DNA of 64,000 bases from Enterobacteriaceae bacterium 89 (GCA_014156375.1 RQJH01000002.1:774331-838330), one strand, 5' to 3'; positions 10,471-23,332 are shown, counted from the first letter of the stretch. Notes: generated from the letters alone by a model not told the origin. Numbers and translations are program-made.

Positions 10471-11763
10471 TTACAGATACGGCGACCAGGCAGGGAATTT
10501 AACCTGTCCATCAGTTGCCGGAAGACGCGCTTTGAAACGCCCATCTGTAGAAACCAAATTCAGCACAGATCCCATCCCCTGAGAAGAGCTGTAGATAACC
10601 ATAGTGCCGTTTGGTGCCAGACTTGGCGTTTCATCCAGGAACGTTGACGACAGAACCTGTACGCCACCCGCTGCCAGATCTTGTTTGGCAATGTGCTGCT
10701 GGCCGTTGGCCGAGCTCACCATTACCATAAATTTGCCGTCAGAACTGACGTCAGCGTCCTGGTTCTGAGAACCTTCCCAGGAAATACGCTGCGGAGTTCC
10801 GCCGTTAACGTTAACTTTGTAAATCTGTGGACGACCTGCCTGGTCAGAGGTGAACGCCAGGTTCTGGCTGTCCGGGAACCAGGTTGGTTCGGTGTTGTTG
10901 CTGCGACCGTTGGTCACCTGCTGAATCTGACCAGAGCCCAGATCCATCACATACAGGTTCAGACTACCGGTTTTCGACAGCGCGAAGGCCAGTTTAGAGC
11001 CGTCCGGAGAGAACGCCGGTGCACCGTTATGCTGTGGGAAAGAGGCGATCTGACGGACTGCACCGTTTGCCAGAGTCTGAACCACCAGCGCAGAACGACC
11101 GCTTTCGAAGGTCACGTAAGCCAGTTTAGAACCGTCCGGAGACCAGGCCGGGGACATCAGCGGCTGTGGAGAACGGTGAACCACGAACTGGTTGTAGCCA
11201 TCGTAATCAGACACGCGCAGCTCGTAAGGGAACTGACCGCCGTTGGTCTGAACGACATAAGCGATACGGGTACGGAAAGCGCCTTTAATACCGGTCAGCT
11301 TCTCGAACACTTCATCACTTGCAGTGTGACCGGCATAGCGCAGCCACTGCTTGTTCACTTTGTAAGAGTTCTGAGCCAGAACGGTACCAGGCGCACCGCC
11401 GGTATCAACCAGCTGGTAAGCCACGGTGTAAGAACCATCCGGGTTAGGCGTAACCTGCCCTACCACGACGGCATCAATACCCAGCGCAGACCATGCCGCA
11501 GGCTGAACTTCCTGTGCGGAGCCTGGCTGCTGTGGCAGACGAGAACGATCCAGCGGGTTGAATTTACCGCTGTTGCGCAGGTCAGCGGCAACGATGCCAC
11601 CGATATCTTCAGGTGCAGCACCCGGGCCTGCCCATTTAAACGGAGCAACGCCGATTGGGCGTGCCGAGTCCACCCCCTGGGTGATCTCGATACGTACTTC
11701 TGCATGCAGCGCCGCTGCAAACAGCATCAGAAAACCAAATGCTACTTTTAATGCCTGCTTCAT
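10471..11763 (-). CDS. tolB: Tol-Pal system protein TolB
   Basis: TolB is a periplasmic beta-propeller that binds Pal and, through its N-terminus, TolA. The signal peptide covers residues 1-21 (ending LHA before EVRIEI). An N-terminal domain extends to about residue 160, followed by six propeller blades marked by repeated [10 protein letters not shown] motifs. Two adjacent ATG codons are possible. The second (11763) is used because its spacing of 5 nt to GGGAG is better and it gives the 430 residues of E. coli TolB. The 126-nt gap to tolA may hold an internal promoter. Confidence 0.98.
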   Translation of the reverse strand: MKQALKVAFGFLMLFAAALHAEVRIEITQGVDSARPIGVAPFKWAGPGAAPEDIGGIVAADLRNSGKFNPLDRSRLPQQPGSAQEVQPAAWSALGIDAVVVGQVTPNPDGSYTVAYQLVDTGGAPGTVLAQNSYKVNKQWLRYAGHTASDEVFEKLTGIKGAFRTRIAYVVQTNGGQFPYELRVSDYDGYNQFVVHRSPQPLMSPAWSPDGSKLAYVTFESGRSALVVQTLANGAVRQIASFPQHNGAPAFSPDGSKLAFALSKTGSLNLYVMDLGSGQIQQVTNGRSNNTEPTWFPDSQNLAFTSDQAGRPQIYKVNVNGGTPQRISWEGSQNQDADVSSDGKFMVMVSSANGQQHIAKQDLAAGGVQVLSSTFLDETPSLAPNGTMVIYSSSQGMGSVLNLVSTDGRFKARLPATDGQVKFPAWSPYL

Positions 11764-11889
11764 CATATCTCCCTTATCCAGGCGGAAAGCCCACGATAAT
11801 TTAGCAGAATGTTAACAAACTCAAATACACAAAACTACCAAAACCCTGTGACACACCTGGGCCACTACCAGACTTCTATCATCAATGAA

Positions 11890-13122
11890 TCACTGAATCT
11901 TGAAGCCTAAAGTGGCATTTTTAACTTTCTCATAAACTGCCTGACTCGGCGGTTTAGGCATATTCGCGGTTCTTGCCGCAGTCAACGCAGCCTGACAGAG
12001 CGCAGAATCGCCCCCCGCAGACTCGATACTTGTCAATCTACCATCTGGTGCAAGTGTTATATGCAGGTCACACTGCTGACCGGCATAAAGGCTGGCATCA
12101 TACAAACGGCTCTGAATTGCTGCTTGTATCTTTGAAACGTAACCAGTGATATCGGTTCCCGTCGCACCGCCATTAGCACCACTTGTACCACTATCTTTTG
12201 AAGGAGTGCCGTTTCCTTTCGCCCCGCCCCCGGTTTTCGGTGCATTCTTACCAGAGCTGAGATCGCCCAGCAGGTCGTCAACGCCAGAGGCATCTTTCGC
12301 TTCGGCTGCTTTCTTCGCAGCAGCAGCTTTCGCGGCTTTGGCTTCGGCGGCTTTTTCAGCAGCGGCAGCTTTCTTCTCGGCAGCCGCTTTGGCAGCTTTA
12401 TCCGCAGCAGCTTTGTCAGCCGCGGCCTGTTCGGCTGCAGCCTTCTCGGCAGCTTTTTCTGCAGCAGCGGCTTTCTTCGCAGCATCGGCAGCAGCTTTTT
12501 TCTCAGCGTCCTGCTGAGCTTTTTTCGCAGCTTCCGCTTCGGCTTTCTTCTGTGCGTCGGCAGCAGCTTTAGTTGCTTCAGCTTCTGCTTTCTTCTGCGC
12601 AGCGGCGGCAGCTTTTGCGGCCTCGGCTTCTGCTTTCTTCGCCGCATCGGCAGCAGCTTTCTTCGCAGCGTCAGCCGCAAGTTTGGCATCAGCTTCGGCT
12701 TTAGCTTTCGCATCGGCAGCCGCTTTCGCTGCGTCCTGTTCAGCTTTTTTCTGCTGCTCCTGAGCCTGCTTCGCCGCTTCCTGCGCCTGCAGTTTTTCCT
12801 GCTCAAGCTGCTTCAGACGTTCCTGCTCGGCCGCCTGTTTCTCGCGCATCTCTTCCGCCTGCTGCTGAGCCTGCTTCTCACGCTGCTCCTGAGCACGACG
12901 GGCGCTCGCCTGCTGGTTCTGCTGACGATTGTAGTTCTGCACGACCGCACCCGGATCGACCATCACCGCGTCGATAGAGGAACCCCCACCGCCACCGGCC
13001 GATGCGTCAATGTGCTCATCGAACGAACTCCAAATCAGCAGTGCAATCAGAATGATATGCAATACCACCGAGACGATGATCGCGCGTTTAAGCTTGTCGT
13101 TTTGTTCGGTTGCCTTTGACAC
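11890..13122 (-). CDS. tolA: Tol-Pal energy transducer TolA
   Basis: TolA spans the periplasm and passes proton-motive energy from TolQR to Pal/TolB; in relatives it is also the entry point for colicins and filamentous phage. One membrane helix lies at about residues 13-33. A long alpha-helical domain II from about residue 55 to 275 is almost wholly Ala, Lys, Glu and Gln in KAAAEAAKK-type repeats. A globular domain III follows, with two Cys (QQCDLHI, ALCQAAL). Its 410 residues compare with 421 in E. coli; the difference is in the repetitive domain II. The coding strand is strongly biased to GCN and AAA codons here. Confidence 0.97.
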   Translation of the reverse strand: MSKATEQNDKLKRAIIVSVVLHIILIALLIWSSFDEHIDASAGGGGGSSIDAVMVDPGAVVQNYNRQQNQQASARRAQEQREKQAQQQAEEMREKQAAEQERLKQLEQEKLQAQEAAKQAQEQQKKAEQDAAKAAADAKAKAEADAKLAADAAKKAAADAAKKAEAEAAKAAAAAQKKAEAEATKAAADAQKKAEAEAAKKAQQDAEKKAAADAAKKAAAAEKAAEKAAAEQAAADKAAADKAAKAAAEKKAAAAEKAAEAKAAKAAAAKKAAEAKDASGVDDLLGDLSSGKNAPKTGGGAKGNGTPSKDSGTSGANGGATGTDITGYVSKIQAAIQSRLYDASLYAGQQCDLHITLAPDGRLTSIESAGGDSALCQAALTAARTANMPKPPSQAVYEKVKNATLGFKIQ

Positions 13123-13158
13123 TCTCGGTTCCCAAAAACTGTTAGCCTGTTGAGCAGG

Positions 13159-13584
13159 TTAGATAGGCTGAGTCATCAAGCCTACGGATTTCACACCCGC
13201 GCTGTGCAACAGGTTTAGCGCTTTAATAATTTCATCGTACGGCACGTCTTTCGCGCCACCGATCAGGAACACCGTTTTCGGATTAGCTTCCAAACGGCGC
13301 TGAGCTTCAGCCACTACCTGCTCTGGCGGCAGCTGCGGCATTTTATCCTGACCGACATTGACGCTGTACTGTCCGACACCGGACACTTCAACAATCACCG
13401 GCGGATCGTCATTGGTGCTGACGGCCTGCGATTCTGTCGCGTCTGGCAGATCCACTTCCACGCTCTGCGTGATGATCGGCGCCGTCGCCATAAAGATCAG
13501 CAACAGCACCAGCAGCACATCCAGCAGCGGAACGATGTTAATTTCGGACTTCAGTTCACGACGTCCGCGTCCACGTCTGGCCAT
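13159..13584 (-). CDS. tolR: Tol-Pal proton channel subunit TolR
   Basis: TolR, with TolQ, forms the inner-membrane proton channel that energises TolA; it belongs to the ExbD/TolR family. It has 141 residues. A single membrane helix (VPLLDVLLVLLLIFMATAPI) at about residues 19-38 carries the key Asp. The C-terminal periplasmic domain has the FLIGGAKDVPYDEIIKALN motif. The gene starts 3 nt after tolQ. It is an ordinary member of the family. Confidence 0.97.
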   Translation of the reverse strand: MARRGRGRRELKSEINIVPLLDVLLVLLLIFMATAPIITQSVEVDLPDATESQAVSTNDDPPVIVEVSGVGQYSVNVGQDKMPQLPPEQVVAEAQRRLEANPKTVFLIGGAKDVPYDEIIKALNLLHSAGVKSVGLMTQPI

Positions 13585-13587
13585 GGT

Positions 13588-14681
<1,094 letters not shown>

Positions 14682-14831
14682 TTTACATCCCGGTAATGCA
14701 AAAAAGATTTAGGGCTTTCAAACTTCGCTACTATACGCGCGGGAATGCTGGTTTGGAATGGGAGAAAGTAAACGGTGAGTAAATTTTTATGGGCTTGAAC
14801 AAGCCCATAGCTATTTCTGGATGTTTCTGAA

Positions 14832-15125
14832 TCAGGCGTAAAAGAAAATCAGTCCGGCAAGGAGGACAAGGTCAGCGATCAGCGGGCAGAAAATCCCCTG
14901 CCAGTGAATCGCCCTGGGACGAAAACCCACGCCGTGGATCACGCCCGCACACACCGCCCACATAATCAGTAAACCATGCCAGATTTCCAGGGCACTGGTT
15001 TTTGCCGCAAAGCGTGACGGATCCCAGAAGATACAGCCTGCCAGCACTAAGGCCATCAGTAAGGAAAGGGCCCTTAACGGGCCCTTATCCATTACCGCAT
15101 ACAACGCTGCGATAATTTTAGTCAT
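14832..15125 (-). CDS. ybgE: Cyd operon protein YbgE
   Basis: YbgE is a small inner-membrane protein encoded at the end of the cytochrome bd operon; its exact role is not settled. It has 97 residues with three hydrophobic segments (about residues 17-33, 47-62 and 78-96), the E. coli length. Its ATG overlaps the cydX stop by one base (TAATG), so it is translated with cydX. Confidence 0.95.
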   Translation of the reverse strand: MTKIIAALYAVMDKGPLRALSLLMALVLAGCIFWDPSRFAAKTSALEIWHGLLIMWAVCAGVIHGVGFRPRAIHWQGIFCPLIADLVLLAGLIFFYA

Positions 15126-15232
15126 TAATGATCTTCTTTCTGTCCGGACTCAACGTGCTCAAGCGCCAGGGCGGTGATCACGCCAAATGCACAGGCAAGA
15201 AGCGTCCCCAGGATCCATGCGAAGTACCACAT
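15125..15232 (-). CDS. cydX: Cytochrome bd-I oxidase small subunit CydX
   Basis: CydX is a one-helix subunit needed for stable haem incorporation and full activity of CydAB. It has 35 residues; E. coli has 37. It begins MWYFAWILGTLLACAFG, followed by ITALALEHVESG, both nearly identical to E. coli. The C-terminal tail is two residues shorter. It starts 13 nt after cydB. A longer in-frame reading extends back into cydB but has no family support. Confidence 0.95.
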   Translation of the reverse strand: MWYFAWILGTLLACAFGVITALALEHVESGQKEDH

Positions 15233-15245
15233 ACGTTGCTCCTTC

Positions 15246-16385
15246 TTAGTACAGAGAGTGGGTGTTGCGTTCGATGTCTTCTTTGGTGATACGACCGAAC
15301 ATTTTCCAGTAACACCAGGTGGTGTAGAGCAGGATAATCGGTACGAACACCATCGCCGCATAAGTCATGACGTTCAGCGTCAGCTGGCTGGATGTAGCAT
15401 CCCACATGGTCAGGCTCGCGTTGAGCATCGTGCTGGAAGGCATGATGAACGGGAACATCGCGATACCGGCCGTCAGGATGATACAAGCCAGAGTCAGTGA
15501 GGAGAACAGGAACGCCCAGGCCCCTTTCTCTGCACGTGAGCACACCACGGTCAACAGTGGCAGCACTACGCCAAGCGCAGGGATCGCCCACAGGATTGGC
15601 ATGTTGTTGAAGTTCGCCATCCATGCGCCCGCTTCACGCGCCACTTCTTTGGTCAGTGGGTTGGAAGCTGCGGTGTGATCCAGTGCGGATGTCACCACGT
15701 AACCATCGATGCCGTAGTACACCCAAACGCCAGCCAGTGCGAAGCACACCAGAGTCACCAGCGCAGCAAGCTGCGAGGTTGCGCGAGCACGAAGGTGCAG
15801 TTCACCCACGGTACGCATCTGCAGATAGGTTGCGCCCTGAGTCAGGATCATCGCCACGCTCACAATCCCGGCCAGCAGACCAAACGGATTCAGCAGCTGG
15901 AAGAAGTTACCGGTGTAGTAAAGACGCAGGAACTCATCTACGTGGAACGGCACGCCCTGCAGCAGGTTACCGAACGCCACGCCGATCACCAGCGGCGGCA
16001 CGAAGCTACCGATGAAGATGCCCCAGTCCCACATGTTGCGCCAGCGGGTGTCTTCAATCTTCGAGCGGTAGTCGAAACCAACCGGACGGAAGAACAGAGA
16101 CGCCAGCACGAGGATCATCGCCACATAGAAGCCAGAAAACGCTGCGGCATAAACCATCGGCCAGGCGGCAAACAGCGCGCCACCGGCGGTGATCAGCCAC
16201 ACCTGGTTTCCGTCCCAGTGTGGAGCGATGGAGTTAATCATGATTCGACGCTCGGTGTCAGTGCGACCGAGAACGCGGGTGAGCATGCCCACCCCCATGT
16301 CGAAGCCGTCGGCGACCGCAAAACCGATCAGCAGAATGCCAACCAGCAGCCACCAGATAAAACGCAATACTTCATAATCGAACAT
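15246..16385 (-). CDS. cydB: Cytochrome bd-I ubiquinol oxidase subunit II
   Basis: CydB is the second large subunit of the high-affinity quinol oxidase used in low oxygen. It is 379 residues, as in E. coli, with nine membrane helices. N-terminal FDYEVLRFIWWLLVGILLI and the motif GFDMGVGMLTRVLGRTD are characteristic. It lies 15 nt downstream of cydA and 13 nt upstream of cydX. Confidence 0.98.
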   Translation of the reverse strand: MFDYEVLRFIWWLLVGILLIGFAVADGFDMGVGMLTRVLGRTDTERRIMINSIAPHWDGNQVWLITAGGALFAAWPMVYAAAFSGFYVAMILVLASLFFRPVGFDYRSKIEDTRWRNMWDWGIFIGSFVPPLVIGVAFGNLLQGVPFHVDEFLRLYYTGNFFQLLNPFGLLAGIVSVAMILTQGATYLQMRTVGELHLRARATSQLAALVTLVCFALAGVWVYYGIDGYVVTSALDHTAASNPLTKEVAREAGAWMANFNNMPILWAIPALGVVLPLLTVVCSRAEKGAWAFLFSSLTLACIILTAGIAMFPFIMPSSTMLNASLTMWDATSSQLTLNVMTYAAMVFVPIILLYTTWCYWKMFGRITKEDIERNTHSLY

Positions 16386-16400
16386 TTGACGACTCCTGTC

Positions 16401-17969
16401 TTAGCGTGCCGGCTGACCAGACACAGGTGTCTGCTCATAATGGTAACGACCGGTTTTCAGGCTGCTTGGTCCACGACGCGCGAACTTGAACATCAGGAAC
16501 AGTTCGGCAATCAGGAACAGGGTGTACAGGCCGCAAATCAGAATCATTGAGAACAGTACGTCACCCGTACTCAGCGAAGAGTTGGCGACCGCGGTCGGTA
16601 ACACTTCACCGACGGCCCAAGGCTGACGGCCGTACTCTGCAACAAACCAGCCGGACTCAATCGCAATCCACGGCAATGGAATAGCGTACAGCGCGGTGCG
16701 GAGCAGCCATTTTTTCTCACCGATGCGGTTACGGATCACCGACCAGAAGGAAGCGGCAATGATCAGCAGCATCAGGATGCCGCAGCCCACCATGATACGG
16801 AACGCGAAGTACAGCGGCGCAACACGAGGGATAGAGTCTTTGGTTGCCTGTTGGATTTGGGCTTCAGAAGCGTCAGCCACGTTCGGCGTGTAGCGTTTCA
16901 GCAGCAGTCCGTATCCGAGGTCTTTCTTCACGTGGTTGAACTCATCGCGAACAGATTGATCTTTCGACCCTGAACGCAGTTCTTCCAGCAGCTTGTAAGC
17001 TTTCATCCCGTTACGGATACGCTCTTCGTGCTGAGCCATCAGATCTTTCAGGCCAGTCACCTGCTTATCGACGGAGCGGGTAGCAATGATGCCCAGCGCA
17101 TAAGGGATCTGGATCTGGAAGTGGTTTTTCTGTGCGTCCTGATCCGGAATACCAAACAGCGTGAACGCCGCCGGTGCAGGCTGAGTTTCCCACTCGGCTT
17201 CAATGGCTGCCAGTTTGGTTTTCTGCACGTCACCCATTTCGTAACCGGATTCATCACCCAGCACGATAACGGAGAGGATTGCCGCCATACCGAAGCTTGC
17301 CGCGATAGCAAAGGAGCGCTTCGCGAAAGCGAAGTCACGATTGCGCAGCATATAGTAGGAGCTGATACCGAGGACGAACATCGCGCCACAGACGTAGCCA
17401 GATGCCACGGTGTGAACGAATTTCACCTGCGCAACCGGGTTCAGGACGAGCTCGGAGAAGCTCACCATCTCCATACGCATGGTTTCGAAGTTGAAGTCAG
17501 AGGCGACCGGGTTCTGCATCCAGCCGTTAGCGACCAGGATCCACAGCGCGGAGAGGTTTGAACCCAATGCCACAAGCCAGGTCACAGCCATGTGCTGGAC
17601 TTTACCCAGACGGTCCCAACCGAAGAAGAACAGACCTACAAAGGTGGATTCGAGGAAGAAGGCCATCAGCCCTTCAATGGCCAGCGGCGCACCGAAGATA
17701 TCGCCCACGTAGTGGGAATAATAAGACCAGTTAGTCCCGAACTGGAACTCCATGGTCAGACCGGTTGCCACACCCAGAGCAAAGTTGATACCAAATAACT
17801 TGCCCCAGAACTTGGTCATATCTTTATAAATCTGTTTGCCGGAAAGGACGTACACCGTTTCCATGATGGCCAGCAGGAACGCCATACCGAGCGTCAGTGG
17901 CACAAAAAGGAAGTGGTACATCGCGGTCAAGGCAAACTGTAAGCGCGACAGTTCGACTATATCTAACAT
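16401..17969 (-). CDS. cydA: Cytochrome bd-I ubiquinol oxidase subunit I
   Basis: CydA carries haems b558, b595 and d and the quinol site (Q loop, about residues 250-380). It has 522 residues with nine or more membrane helices. The haem ligand His19 is visible in [10 protein letters not shown]. The motifs [20 protein letters not shown] and [19 protein letters not shown] are conserved. Two adjacent ATG codons exist; 17969 is chosen for its 5-nt spacing to AAGGAG and agreement with E. coli. A perfect FNR box lies about 340 nt upstream. Confidence 0.98.
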   Translation of the reverse strand: MLDIVELSRLQFALTAMYHFLFVPLTLGMAFLLAIMETVYVLSGKQIYKDMTKFWGKLFGINFALGVATGLTMEFQFGTNWSYYSHYVGDIFGAPLAIEGLMAFFLESTFVGLFFFGWDRLGKVQHMAVTWLVALGSNLSALWILVANGWMQNPVASDFNFETMRMEMVSFSELVLNPVAQVKFVHTVASGYVCGAMFVLGISSYYMLRNRDFAFAKRSFAIAASFGMAAILSVIVLGDESGYEMGDVQKTKLAAIEAEWETQPAPAAFTLFGIPDQDAQKNHFQIQIPYALGIIATRSVDKQVTGLKDLMAQHEERIRNGMKAYKLLEELRSGSKDQSVRDEFNHVKKDLGYGLLLKRYTPNVADASEAQIQQATKDSIPRVAPLYFAFRIMVGCGILMLLIIAASFWSVIRNRIGEKKWLLRTALYAIPLPWIAIESGWFVAEYGRQPWAVGEVLPTAVANSSLSTGDVLFSMILICGLYTLFLIAELFLMFKFARRGPSSLKTGRYHYEQTPVSGQPAR

Positions 17970-18306
17970 CATGACTCCTTGCTCATCGCATGAAGACTCC
18001 GAGAGCGGATCCCGTTAGAAAGGATCCACACGCATGCCCCAATACAAATTTATTTGCTTCCCGCTGCGTTGCCGCTTTCGCTTATGTGAAAACGACGATG
18101 AGCAAAGGTTACAAATACGTTAATAAAAAACCCAAATTGATCCCTTCAATATATTACGCCGTAAAACCCTTACGATAAACAGGTTTTTATTGAACCTGTT
18201 TTACGTTTTTCGACGCTGATCAATATATAGCTAAGATGCCACTAATCGACCACTTTGATCTGCGACAATCTACCGCTTTTGACAACGCTTTTCCAAGTTT
18301 TAGATA

Positions 18307-18320
18307 TTGATTTAAATCAA
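18307..18320 (-). promoter_or_regulatory. FNR box in the cydA upstream region
   Basis: TTGAT-TTAA-ATCAA is a perfect FNR site. A weaker second site (three of five plus five of five positions) is at 18210-18223. In E. coli FNR represses and ArcA activates cydA. A sequence like an ArcA box (gttaattctgtatg) lies just to its right at 18334-18347. The whole gap 17970-18656 (687 nt) is AT-rich regulatory sequence. I see no convincing gene in it. Confidence 0.8.
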
Positions 18321-18611
18321 TTTTACATTCACTTGTTAATTCTGTATGCGCTTGATGACGCATCGTAAAGTCAATGTTAAAAACATGTTTTATCGATGAC
18401 GTTGATGGTTATCAAATAAGAGGAAATGAGTGTGTGAGGGATTTCGCTTTTAACGTAAAAAGCGTAGCGGCAATGCGCAGCGGGAAAGATGAAAATAGCC
18501 AGGCTGAGTTTAACCTCATCTTAAAGGCATTAAGTATAGCTGCTTTATTTTACATTTCATTCACCATAAAGACTTCAATAATTAACATTGCACTTTAATT
18601 TCCTGCTGAAA

Positions 18612-18637
18612 CAAAAAGGCCTCGCGCTGCGAGGCCT
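18612..18637 (-). terminator. Terminator of mngAB
   Basis: The stem aggcctcgc/gcgaggcct with a 3-nt loop is followed on the minus strand by five T. It lies about 20 nt past the mngB stop. Confidence 0.88.
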
Positions 18638-18656
18638 CTGTTCGTTTGCCGGTTCT

Positions 18657-21290
18657 TTAATCAATCCGCAGCCGCCAGGTGCGCGACTGGCCCGGTTTGA
18701 AAGTGACAGATTTCCCGACAATGTCACTTCCCTGTGCGAGGGGCTGTTCGTCCATACCGGTTTCTTCGCCCTGAACCTGATGGCGGTTAACCATTAACAG
18801 TGAATCACATACCTCAGTGTCAGACGGGTTAAACAGACGTATCACCAGCGCTTCTTCATCTTCCGCTTTCTTCAGCACGCTAAGCTGGCATCCGGTCGAG
18901 GGTAGCGTCAGCAGGCTGTAAGTTTCTGGCACGCTAATCGCAGTGCGGTTCAGCTTCATCGCATCCCACGGGATTTTGTTGTAGCACTGCACCGGCGTCA
19001 GCCAGCTTCTGGCCTGCTGAGCCACACCAGCCTCAAGCGGCGATCCGCTGAATGGCATTAAGCTGAAGCGACAGAGCAGCTCGCCCCGAACCTGCGAATC
19101 CGGCACCGGCAATTTGATCCCGGATGGACGCCCCGGACGCAGCAGCAAATCTTCTTTACCCAACAGCCCTACCCCACGCAGCAGCGTCAGCGCTATCGTG
19201 CTTTTCTCTTCGCCGATGACTTCGACTTCACGCAGTCCTTCGGTAAAGACGGCCAGCCCGCTTTGCCCGTTCTGTAAAGCAGCATAGTTCAACAGATTCC
19301 ACACCGGCACCGGCGCTTCTTTCCAGCCCTCTTCCTGCCAGACGTTCATTGCTTCGTCCTGCACCGGGCGCGAAAGCGAGCCGAACTGGGTGTCGGTGAG
19401 TACCCGCTCCGTTTTATAAGGCAGCGGAATGCGCACCCGCACGCGATGGTCGTCGGCCTGGTTCAGCACTTTCACATCAAATTCCACGCGACGGCTGTGA
19501 TGACTCAGCGTCACCGTGGTTTCCAGGGAAAGGGAACCGCTGGTTTTGCGCGCTGAACGTTCGGCCAGATCCAGCGGAACCGCCATGGTGGTTCGTAAAA
19601 CCGCCCTGCTTTGCCAGGCATCGTGCGTCACGCTGTGACGGTGTTTACCTGCTGCGCTGGTAAGCAGCCACTCTTCCCGTGACGGGGAGTAATCGTACTC
19701 ATCACCATCGTCGGACCCGTCTTCAAACTCCAGCACCCGGTCGTAAACCGCGTCGTTTTCTTTGTCTTCCATTCTCAGCGTGCCGTCGCCGTTGAGGGTG
19801 ATGCGCCAGTAGCTGTTTTCCAGCAGCGCATCGCTCGGTTTCAACAACGCAGCCTGCCTGCCTTCCACACCGGCCACGACGTGCAGCGTCAGCCAACCCA
19901 TCGACGGTAAAACCTGGCGCAGCTGAATGTCATATTCCATAAACGGCTCATAGTTGCCGTAATGGACGATTTGCCGGTCCACCAGCCCCGGATCGATTTC
20001 GCGCTTATCACGAATAAAGTACGGCACTTCTTGCCCTTCGCTGTCCAGCAGGCTGAACTGGCTGGCGCGCAGGCGAATGGTGGTGTTGACCACTTCGTCA
20101 CGCGGCCACGGCATCAGATTGAACAGCGTCAGCTTGTCACCGTCGCTCTGTGCCATGTTGTCGACAATTTTGCGCATATAGAAGGTAATCAGGCTGTCAG
20201 CCATGTCTTCTGCCAGCCAGAAGCGGCTCATGATTTCACGGTGAACCTTGTCGCTACAGCAGCAGCCGATGCTGTCGTGGGCGTGATTTTTGAGGATCTC
20301 TTTCCACATTTTTTCCAGCAGGCCGTGGTGATACTCAAAGCCCAGCGACCAGGCAAGGGTCGCCAGCGGCTCCAGCAGATTGACGATTTTATTTTCAATG
20401 CGGGCATGAGCGATTTTGATGTCCATCCGCGTTGAGCCAATGGTGCGGTGCACGCGCATGTATTTGCCGTCGTTAAACTCGCCGCTCAGCGTTGCCAGCG
20501 CGGCGCGCTGCTGTTCAATCTTCTCAAACACTTCTTCAAAGCGACTCATCACAAACTCACGCTGCGGATAGATTTCTCGCAGTTTGTCCATCACCGCAAA
20601 AATGTTCTGCTGCAGCGGCATCTGATCGTGGCCGTTGGGCAGCAGAATTTCTTTGGTCTGAGAAGCTTTTTCCAGCACGTCAAAATAGCCGTCGAGCCGC
20701 TTGTGCAAGCCCGCTTCGTCCTCCGGTAAGTACTTACCAATCGCGTAGCCCAGCGGCAGCACCTGCGCCGCCACTTCGCTGCCGTCCTGGCTTTGCCATA
20801 GGAACTCTGTTTTATCCGTACCGTGGCGTTCGGAGCACCCACGCCAGAACATTGCCCGTTTAATACCAAAACCGTTATAGATGTGCGGCAGCTGCCCTGA
20901 CATACCAAATGAATCCGGCAGATAGCCAATTTTCATCGGTTCGCCAAACGCCAGACAGTCGCGCATCCCGTACATCAGGTTGCGGACGATGGATTCTCCC
21001 GCCACAACCGTGGTATCCGTTTGGGTGTACCACGGGCCGATAATCAGTTTCCCGGCCTGCACCAGAGCCTTAACCCGCTCTTTATTTTCTGGCACCACGG
21101 CGAAATAGTCTTCGAGGATCGCGGTCTGTCCGTCGAGGACGTAGTATTTGTATTCAGCATCCTGCTCCAGACGGGTCAGGATCTCTTCCATATTATTGAC
21201 CAGCAAAATGCGCGACTCTTCGGTGGTGAAGTACCACTCACGGTCCCAGTGCATATGCGGGGTGATGTGAACGCGAGATACAGCTTTCAT
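18657..21290 (-). CDS. mngB: Mannosylglycerate hydrolase
   Basis: MngB is an alpha-mannosidase (GH38) that cleaves 6-phospho-mannosylglycerate, delivered by MngA, to mannose 6-phosphate and glycerate. It has 877 residues, exactly the E. coli length. The N-terminal GH38 motif is [18 protein letters not shown] (metal-binding His and Asp). [19 protein letters not shown] carries the nucleophile region, and [17 protein letters not shown] is at about residue 340-355. It lies 17 nt after mngA in one operon. Confidence 0.96.
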   Translation of the reverse strand: MKAVSRVHITPHMHWDREWYFTTEESRILLVNNMEEILTRLEQDAEYKYYVLDGQTAILEDYFAVVPENKERVKALVQAGKLIIGPWYTQTDTTVVAGESIVRNLMYGMRDCLAFGEPMKIGYLPDSFGMSGQLPHIYNGFGIKRAMFWRGCSERHGTDKTEFLWQSQDGSEVAAQVLPLGYAIGKYLPEDEAGLHKRLDGYFDVLEKASQTKEILLPNGHDQMPLQQNIFAVMDKLREIYPQREFVMSRFEEVFEKIEQQRAALATLSGEFNDGKYMRVHRTIGSTRMDIKIAHARIENKIVNLLEPLATLAWSLGFEYHHGLLEKMWKEILKNHAHDSIGCCCSDKVHREIMSRFWLAEDMADSLITFYMRKIVDNMAQSDGDKLTLFNLMPWPRDEVVNTTIRLRASQFSLLDSEGQEVPYFIRDKREIDPGLVDRQIVHYGNYEPFMEYDIQLRQVLPSMGWLTLHVVAGVEGRQAALLKPSDALLENSYWRITLNGDGTLRMEDKENDAVYDRVLEFEDGSDDGDEYDYSPSREEWLLTSAAGKHRHSVTHDAWQSRAVLRTTMAVPLDLAERSARKTSGSLSLETTVTLSHHSRRVEFDVKVLNQADDHRVRVRIPLPYKTERVLTDTQFGSLSRPVQDEAMNVWQEEGWKEAPVPVWNLLNYAALQNGQSGLAVFTEGLREVEVIGEEKSTIALTLLRGVGLLGKEDLLLRPGRPSGIKLPVPDSQVRGELLCRFSLMPFSGSPLEAGVAQQARSWLTPVQCYNKIPWDAMKLNRTAISVPETYSLLTLPSTGCQLSVLKKAEDEEALVIRLFNPSDTEVCDSLLMVNRHQVQGEETGMDEQPLAQGSDIVGKSVTFKPGQSRTWRLRID

Positions 21291-21307
21291 CTTCGTTTCC
21301 TGTTCGG

Positions 21308-23224
21308 TTAAGGCATTACGCTGTCGGGAATGTATTTACCGGCCCTGACGGCCTGGCGACGCCAGAGAATTAAAACGCAGGTGGAGATAGCGGCTCCCAC
21401 AATCGCCGCGCCAAACCAACCCGCAGCGGCAAGCACACCGCCCAGTCCACCATCGTGCAGCAGGAATAGCGAGAAAATGCCCGCGCCCGGCGTGGAAAGA
21501 CCGATGTTCATGGTGCCGACAATTGCGCCGGTCACCATCGAGCCCAGCACGAAGGAGCCAATCACCCGCAGCGGATCTTCAATCGCCATCGGGATTGCCC
21601 CCTCGGTGATCCCCGCCAGCCCCAGCAGCCAGGTGGATTTGCCGGTTTCAATTTCGAAGATTTTAAACAGGCGTGGCGCAATCACCGTTGAAGCGGTGAC
21701 GGTAAAAGCAGAGACCATTTTGACTGAGGCAAAAATCGCGTACGGCCCATAGACGCCGTTAGCCATCGCGCCCAGGCAGAAGGCATAGGCCGCTTTGTTC
21801 ACAGGGCCACCCAGATCGAATGAGCACATAAAACCGAGGATCATCCCCAGCACCAGCGCGTTAGTCCCGGACAGTCCGTTCAGCCACGCTGTCAGACTGT
21901 TATTGATCCACGCAACGGGTTCACCGACGACAAACAGCATCAGGCTGCCCGCGCCCAGCGTGCCGAGTACCGGATAGAGGTAATAGGTCAGAAAACCGTT
22001 GAAGCGGTTGCTGAGGCGGATGTTATTTTTCACCCAGCGCATCAGGTATCCGGCAATCAGGCCACCTGCCACCGCGCCGAGGAAACCTGAGCCAATCATA
22101 TTGGCAGCAAGCCCGGCGGCAAAACCCGGAGCCAGCGCGGGCTTATCCGCCAGAGAATAAGCGGTGTAGGCGGCAAGGACAGGCACCATCAAAGTGCCGA
22201 GCATGCCGCCGCCCAGCTTGCGGTACATCCACAGCCATGAGTTTTCCTGGTCGAACAAATGTTGTAACCCCAGCATCTGCGCCAGCAGCACGGCCACCGC
22301 CAGCACCGTTCCTCCGGCCACAATCAGCGGGACGGCGAAGGAGATACCGCTTAACAGCGCCTGCTTGAGCTCTGTTTTTACGCTTTTTTGCCCCATGCTG
22401 TCCGTCTGCATCTCGCGGGTTCCCGTCAGGGGTTTTAGCGCCAGCGCCTGCTCAATCAGTTTTTTTGCGTGACGAATGGGCTCGGCCACTGGCACGGTAA
22501 TAGAAGGAATGCCGTTAAAACGTTCAGATTCCTTAATCGCCACTTCCGCCGCAAAAATACAGGCCTGCGCCTTATTAAGCTGTTCCGCCGTCAGACGGCC
22601 TTCAATGCCGTTAGCGCCCTGCTTTTCGACGATGACGTTGATGCCGAGCTTTTGCCCTGCTTTTTCAAGATATTCCGCAGCCATGTAGGTGTGGGCGATG
22701 CCCGCCGGACACGCAGTCACGCAAACAATCGTCGGGGCGCTTTCGATAATTTCTGTGTTGCTGACCCTGCCCGGCCCGTCCAGAGCGGTAAATAACTCTT
22801 CAGCCGTCGTGGCGGTGCAGACAGCAGCACGTACTTCATCATCAACCAGTCTGGTGGTCAGAGCGGTCAGCAGCTGCATATGGGTGGATCCGGCTTCTGC
22901 GGGCGGGATAGCCAGCAGCACTACCAGATTCACCTCTTCCTCGCCGTCAACGCCTTCCCACAGAATGGGTTTTGGCAGTGTCGCTACGGCGAAAGCGGCT
23001 TCCTTTACGGCCTCACTTTTGCCGTGAGGGACGGCGAGGCCTTCCCCCAACGCGGTCGGGCCTTCGCTCTCGCGGGTAAATACATCCCGCAAAAAAGCCT
23101 GCTGGTCGGCGATCTTGCCAAGCCGGGCCAGCCGTTCGGCCAGCGCGTGAATGACTTCATCGCGGCTGCTGAATCCGGCCTGCAGACACAGCGCATCCGG
23201 GTGGGTCAGGGTTGTCAGGTTCAT
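21308..23224 (-). CDS. mngA: PTS 2-O-alpha-mannosyl-D-glycerate transporter subunit IIABC
   Basis: MngA imports and phosphorylates mannosylglycerate. Three fructose-family PTS domains are fused. EIIA (about 1-145) has phospho-His67 in [11 protein letters not shown] (about 160-260) has Cys172 in [23 protein letters not shown] (about 280-638) has ten or so membrane helices and [19 protein letters not shown]. The ATG at 23224 gives 638 residues. It is preferred over a GTG four codons upstream because GAGG lies at good spacing. E. coli is annotated with a longer N-terminus. Confidence 0.95.
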   Translation of the reverse strand: MNLTTLTHPDALCLQAGFSSRDEVIHALAERLARLGKIADQQAFLRDVFTRESEGPTALGEGLAVPHGKSEAVKEAAFAVATLPKPILWEGVDGEEEVNLVVLLAIPPAEAGSTHMQLLTALTTRLVDDEVRAAVCTATTAEELFTALDGPGRVSNTEIIESAPTIVCVTACPAGIAHTYMAAEYLEKAGQKLGINVIVEKQGANGIEGRLTAEQLNKAQACIFAAEVAIKESERFNGIPSITVPVAEPIRHAKKLIEQALALKPLTGTREMQTDSMGQKSVKTELKQALLSGISFAVPLIVAGGTVLAVAVLLAQMLGLQHLFDQENSWLWMYRKLGGGMLGTLMVPVLAAYTAYSLADKPALAPGFAAGLAANMIGSGFLGAVAGGLIAGYLMRWVKNNIRLSNRFNGFLTYYLYPVLGTLGAGSLMLFVVGEPVAWINNSLTAWLNGLSGTNALVLGMILGFMCSFDLGGPVNKAAYAFCLGAMANGVYGPYAIFASVKMVSAFTVTASTVIAPRLFKIFEIETGKSTWLLGLAGITEGAIPMAIEDPLRVIGSFVLGSMVTGAIVGTMNIGLSTPGAGIFSLFLLHDGGLGGVLAAAGWFGAAIVGAAISTCVLILWRRQAVRAGKYIPDSVMP

Positions 23225-23332
23225 CACGATCCTCACTGTGAAAGAGAAACAGCCGCCTGGTGGCCGCTACGTTGACGCTATCCTGACAGATTAGATAATA
23301 CATTTATGTGATCACTTTCTCTTTTACTCATA

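Noticed and set aside
10681-11751. A 356-codon plus-strand frame opposite tolB
   Set aside because: A shadow of tolB; no ribosome site or family features.
12057-12806. An Arg/Lys/Leu-rich alternative frame inside tolA
   Set aside because: It arises from reading the Ala/Lys repeat of TolA domain II in another frame.
14789-14810. Inverted repeat tatgggctt/aagcccata between ybgE and ybgC
   Set aside because: It has no T-run on either strand after the stem, so it was not called a terminator.
18374-18598. A 74-codon plus-strand frame in the cydA-mngB gap
   Set aside because: No good ribosome site, AT-rich composition like its surroundings, no recognisable family. The region is better explained as cydA control DNA. 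It cannot be excluded without conservation data.
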